Made by a program: the position numbers and the translations under genes. Positions 14,318 to 15,124 of a stretch of DNA of 15,124 nt are shown in pieces. The stretch's first letter is position 1. Every line of letters begins with the position of its first letter. The notes under the pieces are model-generated. The model was not told the origin of the DNA, searched no databases, and saw nothing but the letters and a program-made list of their open reading frames with translations. This DNA comes from Candidatus Altimarinota bacterium (lineage in GTDB: Bacteria; Patescibacteriota; Gracilibacteria; UBA4473), in the NCBI GenBank assembly GCA_905478675.1, contig CAJQJI010000102.1, positions 1 to 15,124 of the forward strand. Direction: 5' to 3'.

Positions 14318-14820
14318 ATCAAGATATAATAAAGGCGCTTGAGCAAAGTAAAGTAGCCTTTGAACTCTACGAACACCCAGCGTTTAACACCTGTGAAATT
14401 TCGGCTAACTGGCATCACAACAGTGGTCATAAAGGGCAGCGAGTTAAGAACTTATTTCTACGAAACAAGAACGGCAAACAACACTTTATTTTAATGCTCC
14501 CGCATACAATAGAATTTGATAAAGCTATTTTTAAAGACCTCTCGGGACAAAAATGTGGCTTGGCTTCAAACGAACGTTTATGGGAACATCTAAAAACCAA
14601 ACCGGGGTCGGTTTCGCCGCTCTCGCTTTGGCACGATAAAGACAAAAACGTTCAACTTTTTATTGAGTCTTCTTTACTTCAGGCTGAGCGGTTACACGTC
14701 CACCCTGGGACTTCTCAGGCCAGTGTAGCTTTAACCCCCGACGCCTTGCTTCACGTCTTGGATTTATGGGACTTCCAGCCGCAGGTAGTTGATTGGCCGC
14801 TTTCCAACTCTGTCGATTAA
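14290..14820 (+). CDS. ProX-type prolyl-tRNA editing domain protein (YbaK/ProX superfamily)
   Basis: Free-standing trans-editing domain that deacylates mischarged tRNA, typically Ala-tRNA(Pro), in the cytoplasm. The 176 residues match the ProX/PrdX subgroup (about 165-180). Seen: YEHPAF near the N-terminus, GHKGQRVKNLFLRNKNG containing the conserved Lys-Asn and Phe-Leu of the tRNA/aminoacyl pocket, the KPGSVSPL loop (family G-S-V-(S/T)-P-(F/L)) and the closing LHVHPGTSQASVALTP element (family HP-x-T-x-x-(A/T)). Start could be the ATG at 14290 or at 14296; both lie within the upstream small gene. It is probably translationally coupled to the envelope-type genes before it, a functionally unexpected pairing. 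Its 3' third overlaps an antisense membrane-protein gene by 161 nt. Substrate specificity (Ala versus Cys) is not decided by what I can see. Confidence 0.9.
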   Translation: MAMAETTPIDQDIIKALEQSKVAFELYEHPAFNTCEISANWHHNSGHKGQRVKNLFLRNKNGKQHFILMLPHTIEFDKAIFKDLSGQKCGLASNERLWEHLKTKPGSVSPLSLWHDKDKNVQLFIESSLLQAERLHVHPGTSQASVALTPDALLHVLDLWDFQPQVVDWPLSNSVD

Positions 14821-15124
14821 AGAACCAAAACGCTCCCAGCACAATGCCGCCAGGGCTTAGCCATAAACTAGGCGTCAACAGTACAATCCCCCAAAACAGT
14901 AAGGTTCGGTATTTAAAGTTTTGCCCGTGCCCTAAAGTGAGCAACCATAAACAAGGAATCAAGACAAACATTAAAACGCCCGTTTCATACCACCAACTCA
15001 TCAATAAGGGCGCTTGAGTGATAATATTTTTAGGCGTTTGAAACGAGGTTTGTGCTTGAAATTGTGCCCATTCAAATTGCCCAATACCAACCCCGTGCCA
15101 CCACACAAAAAAGCCTTCTAAATA
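14660..15124 (-). CDS. O-antigen ligase/polymerase-like membrane protein (partial, C-terminal end)
   Basis: Minus-strand frame open at the window edge; 154 C-terminal residues are visible. Seen: the GVGIGQF motif close to the visible N-terminus, which in Wzy_C/WaaL-type proteins follows a TM helix and opens the large periplasmic loop (usual form 'GxGxGxF'); a Gln-rich stretch with several aromatic residues; SWWYETG (family 'ETG' before the next helix); two or three hydrophobic helices; and a basic cytoplasmic tail (NPRREARRR). Such proteins join or polymerise glycans at the outer face of the cytoplasmic membrane. A GTG at 15106 is not the start, since upstream codons (YLEGFF) continue the frame. 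The last 53 codons, the whole soluble tail, lie antisense to the ProX gene; the true tail may be shorter if the stop is affected by a sequence error. Confidence 0.6.
   Translation of the reverse strand, partial: YLEGFFVWWHGVGIGQFEWAQFQAQTSFQTPKNIITQAPLLMSWWYETGVLMFVLIPCLWLLTLGHGQNFKYRTLLFWGIVLLTPSLWLSPGGIVLGAFWFFNRQSWKAANQLPAAGSPINPRREARRRGLKLHWPEKSQGGRVTAQPEVKKTQ

Noticed and set aside
15104..15106. GTG as a start for the ligase-like protein
   Set aside because: The frame continues upstream to the window edge with hydrophobic residues that fit the TM helix before the GVGIGQF motif, so the gene is simply cut by the window.

Overview
The window looks like a chromosomal segment of a streamlined bacterium. 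Genes are tightly packed and the order is unlike any model genome I know. There are two large or membrane-anchored proteins of no recognised family. No start codon in the window has a GGAGG-type Shine-Dalgarno sequence. This fits a Candidate Phyla Radiation (Patescibacteria) member, perhaps of the Peregrinibacteria/Gracilibacteria type, but that placement is inference. Stops are mostly TAA or TAG. nadK ends on TGA at a natural family C-terminus, which argues against UGA=Gly recoding.

Layout: (1) 1-1010, minus strand: 5' part of gatB (tRNA-dependent amidation), cut by the window edge. (2) 1127-5215, plus: a 1362-residue protein of unknown function with an internal hydrophobic segment, an SH3-like patch, a Pro-rich linker and two C-terminal repeats resembling peptidoglycan-binding domains. 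Its promoter is framed by a 9-bp inverted repeat. (3) 5250-7517, plus: pgk with a clear sigma70-type promoter, a palindromic intergenic repeat, then ppaC (family II pyrophosphatase). (4) 7492-9792, minus: a hypothetical gene, tandem terminator-like hairpins, nadK and yggS. (5) 9800-9871: a divergent yggS/fmt promoter region built on a perfect 9-bp palindrome. (6) 9880-14820, plus: fmt, then a tight cluster of DUF2339 membrane protein, a signal-peptide/TSP3-repeat/TM protein, a small two-TM protein and a ProX-type deacylase. (7) 14660-15124, minus: C-terminal end of an O-antigen-ligase-like membrane protein that overlaps the 3' end of the ProX gene by 161 nt.

Functionally the window mixes translation fidelity and initiation (GatB, Fmt, ProX), central metabolism (PGK, PPase, NAD kinase, PLP homeostasis) and envelope proteins (DUF2339 plus TSP3 partner, ligase-like protein, possibly the giant protein). 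The least explained items are the giant protein and its operator-like repeat, the TSP3-bearing partner of DUF2339, and the recurrent placement of -10-like hexamers 6-9 nt before start codons, which suggests leaderless mRNAs. I see no tRNA, rRNA, CRISPR array, insertion sequence or phage gene.
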